NCBI GenBank assembly: GCA_016199025.1
Contig: JACQHM010000291.1
Location: 1 to 6,280 of the forward strand
Source of the DNA: Candidatus Methylomirabilota bacterium
Lineage (GTDB): Bacteria; Methylomirabilota; Methylomirabilia; Methylomirabilales; JACQHM01
DNA length: 6,280 nt
Direction: 5' to 3'
Positions 6,195-6,280 of this stretch are shown here, piece after piece. The position numbers and the translations under genes were made by a program. A model generated the notes under the pieces. It saw only the letters and a list, made by a program, of their open reading frames with translations. It had not been told where the DNA came from and made no database searches. Within the stretch, counting starts at the first letter, position 1; every line of letters starts with the position of its first letter.

Positions 6195-6280
6195 AAGCCG
6201 TGTAAGGTCTTCCCACCCGGTTCTGCTTTCCCTTGTCCCCTCCGCCCTGTTTTTTAACCCCCAACCCCTCTCCCCTACCC
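6195..6280. other. Non-coding leader upstream of lptE
   Basis: No convincing gene is seen on either strand up to the window edge. In the lptE frame there are stops at 6256-6254 and 6277-6275. No good -35/-10 pair is visible on the minus strand. The stretch holds a T6 run on the + strand (6250-6255) and the C-rich tract described separately. Confidence 0.5.
6256..6280 (-). repeat. G-rich, quadruplex-capable tract upstream of lptE
   Basis: On the minus strand four G-runs (G3, G4, G4, G5) are separated by TA, AGA and TT (6280 down to 6258), which fits the classic intramolecular G-quadruplex pattern. It lies about 77-99 bases upstream of the lptE start, and continues to the window edge, so it may be longer. 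It resembles the C-rich tract at 2411-2430 and the GGGGAGAGGGGTTGGGGG-type intergenic repeats common in some bacteria. It could be a dispersed repeat, a regulatory structure, or both. Confidence 0.45.

Noticed and set aside
6182..6196. TTG start for lptE at 6196
   Set aside because: The added codons are the G-rich Shine-Dalgarno of the ATG at 6181, and the signal peptide reads normally from that ATG.
6250..6255. T6 run as a + strand intrinsic terminator
   Set aside because: No inverted repeat was found directly upstream of the run, and no + strand gene ends nearby; lptD ends almost 600 bases earlier.
6178..6280. Possible gene ending at lptE on the minus strand with an ATGA overlap
   Set aside because: The frame is open to the window edge, but it reads mostly Gly, Arg and Lys from the G-rich tract and has no protein-like pattern. 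The sequence past 6280 would be needed.

Overview
This is a compact outer-membrane biogenesis locus from a didermic, LPS-producing bacterium. By eye the DNA is GC-rich, roughly 60%, with almost no space between genes. Full-length LptF, LptG, LptD and LptE homologues mean the cell builds an asymmetric LPS outer membrane. Gene style and layout would suit a Deltaproteobacteria, Nitrospirota or NC10-like lineage, possibly a metagenome-derived genome, but that placement is only an impression and no marker gene here fixes it.

Layout: the first 41 bases look like the 3' end of an upstream gene. A leader of about 117 bases follows, with a promoter-like TTGACA-N17-TACACA and a good Shine-Dalgarno, leading to a PAP2-family membrane phosphatase with a fused C-terminal beta-rich domain (start best placed at 159). 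Its stop overlaps the lptF start (ATGA). Then come lptF, lptG and lptD on the + strand with gaps of 28 and 24 bases, so 159-5672 looks like one operon. lptE lies on the opposite strand and runs tail-to-tail into lptD. The two genes share the palindrome CTAG, which serves as part of both TAG stops, inside a larger inverted repeat. The last ~100 bases are a non-coding lptE leader with a strongly C-rich tract (G-rich on the lptE strand).

How the genes work together: LptF and LptG are the membrane subunits of the LptB2FG transporter, which extracts LPS from the inner membrane. LptD and LptE form the outer-membrane translocon that receives it. The LptB ATPase, LptC and the LptA bridge are not in the window. 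The PAP2 protein has all catalytic motifs and is translationally coupled to lptF. That suggests it acts on a lipid phosphate or pyrophosphate in the same pathway, for example lipid A phosphate or undecaprenyl pyrophosphate, but the substrate cannot be read from sequence.

No RNA genes, mobile elements, CRISPR arrays or prophage genes were seen. The core genes are conventional. The items most worth a second look are the PAP2/beta-domain fusion in an lpt operon, the convergent overlapping lptD/lptE junction, the cysteine layout of LptD, and the G-quadruplex-capable tracts.
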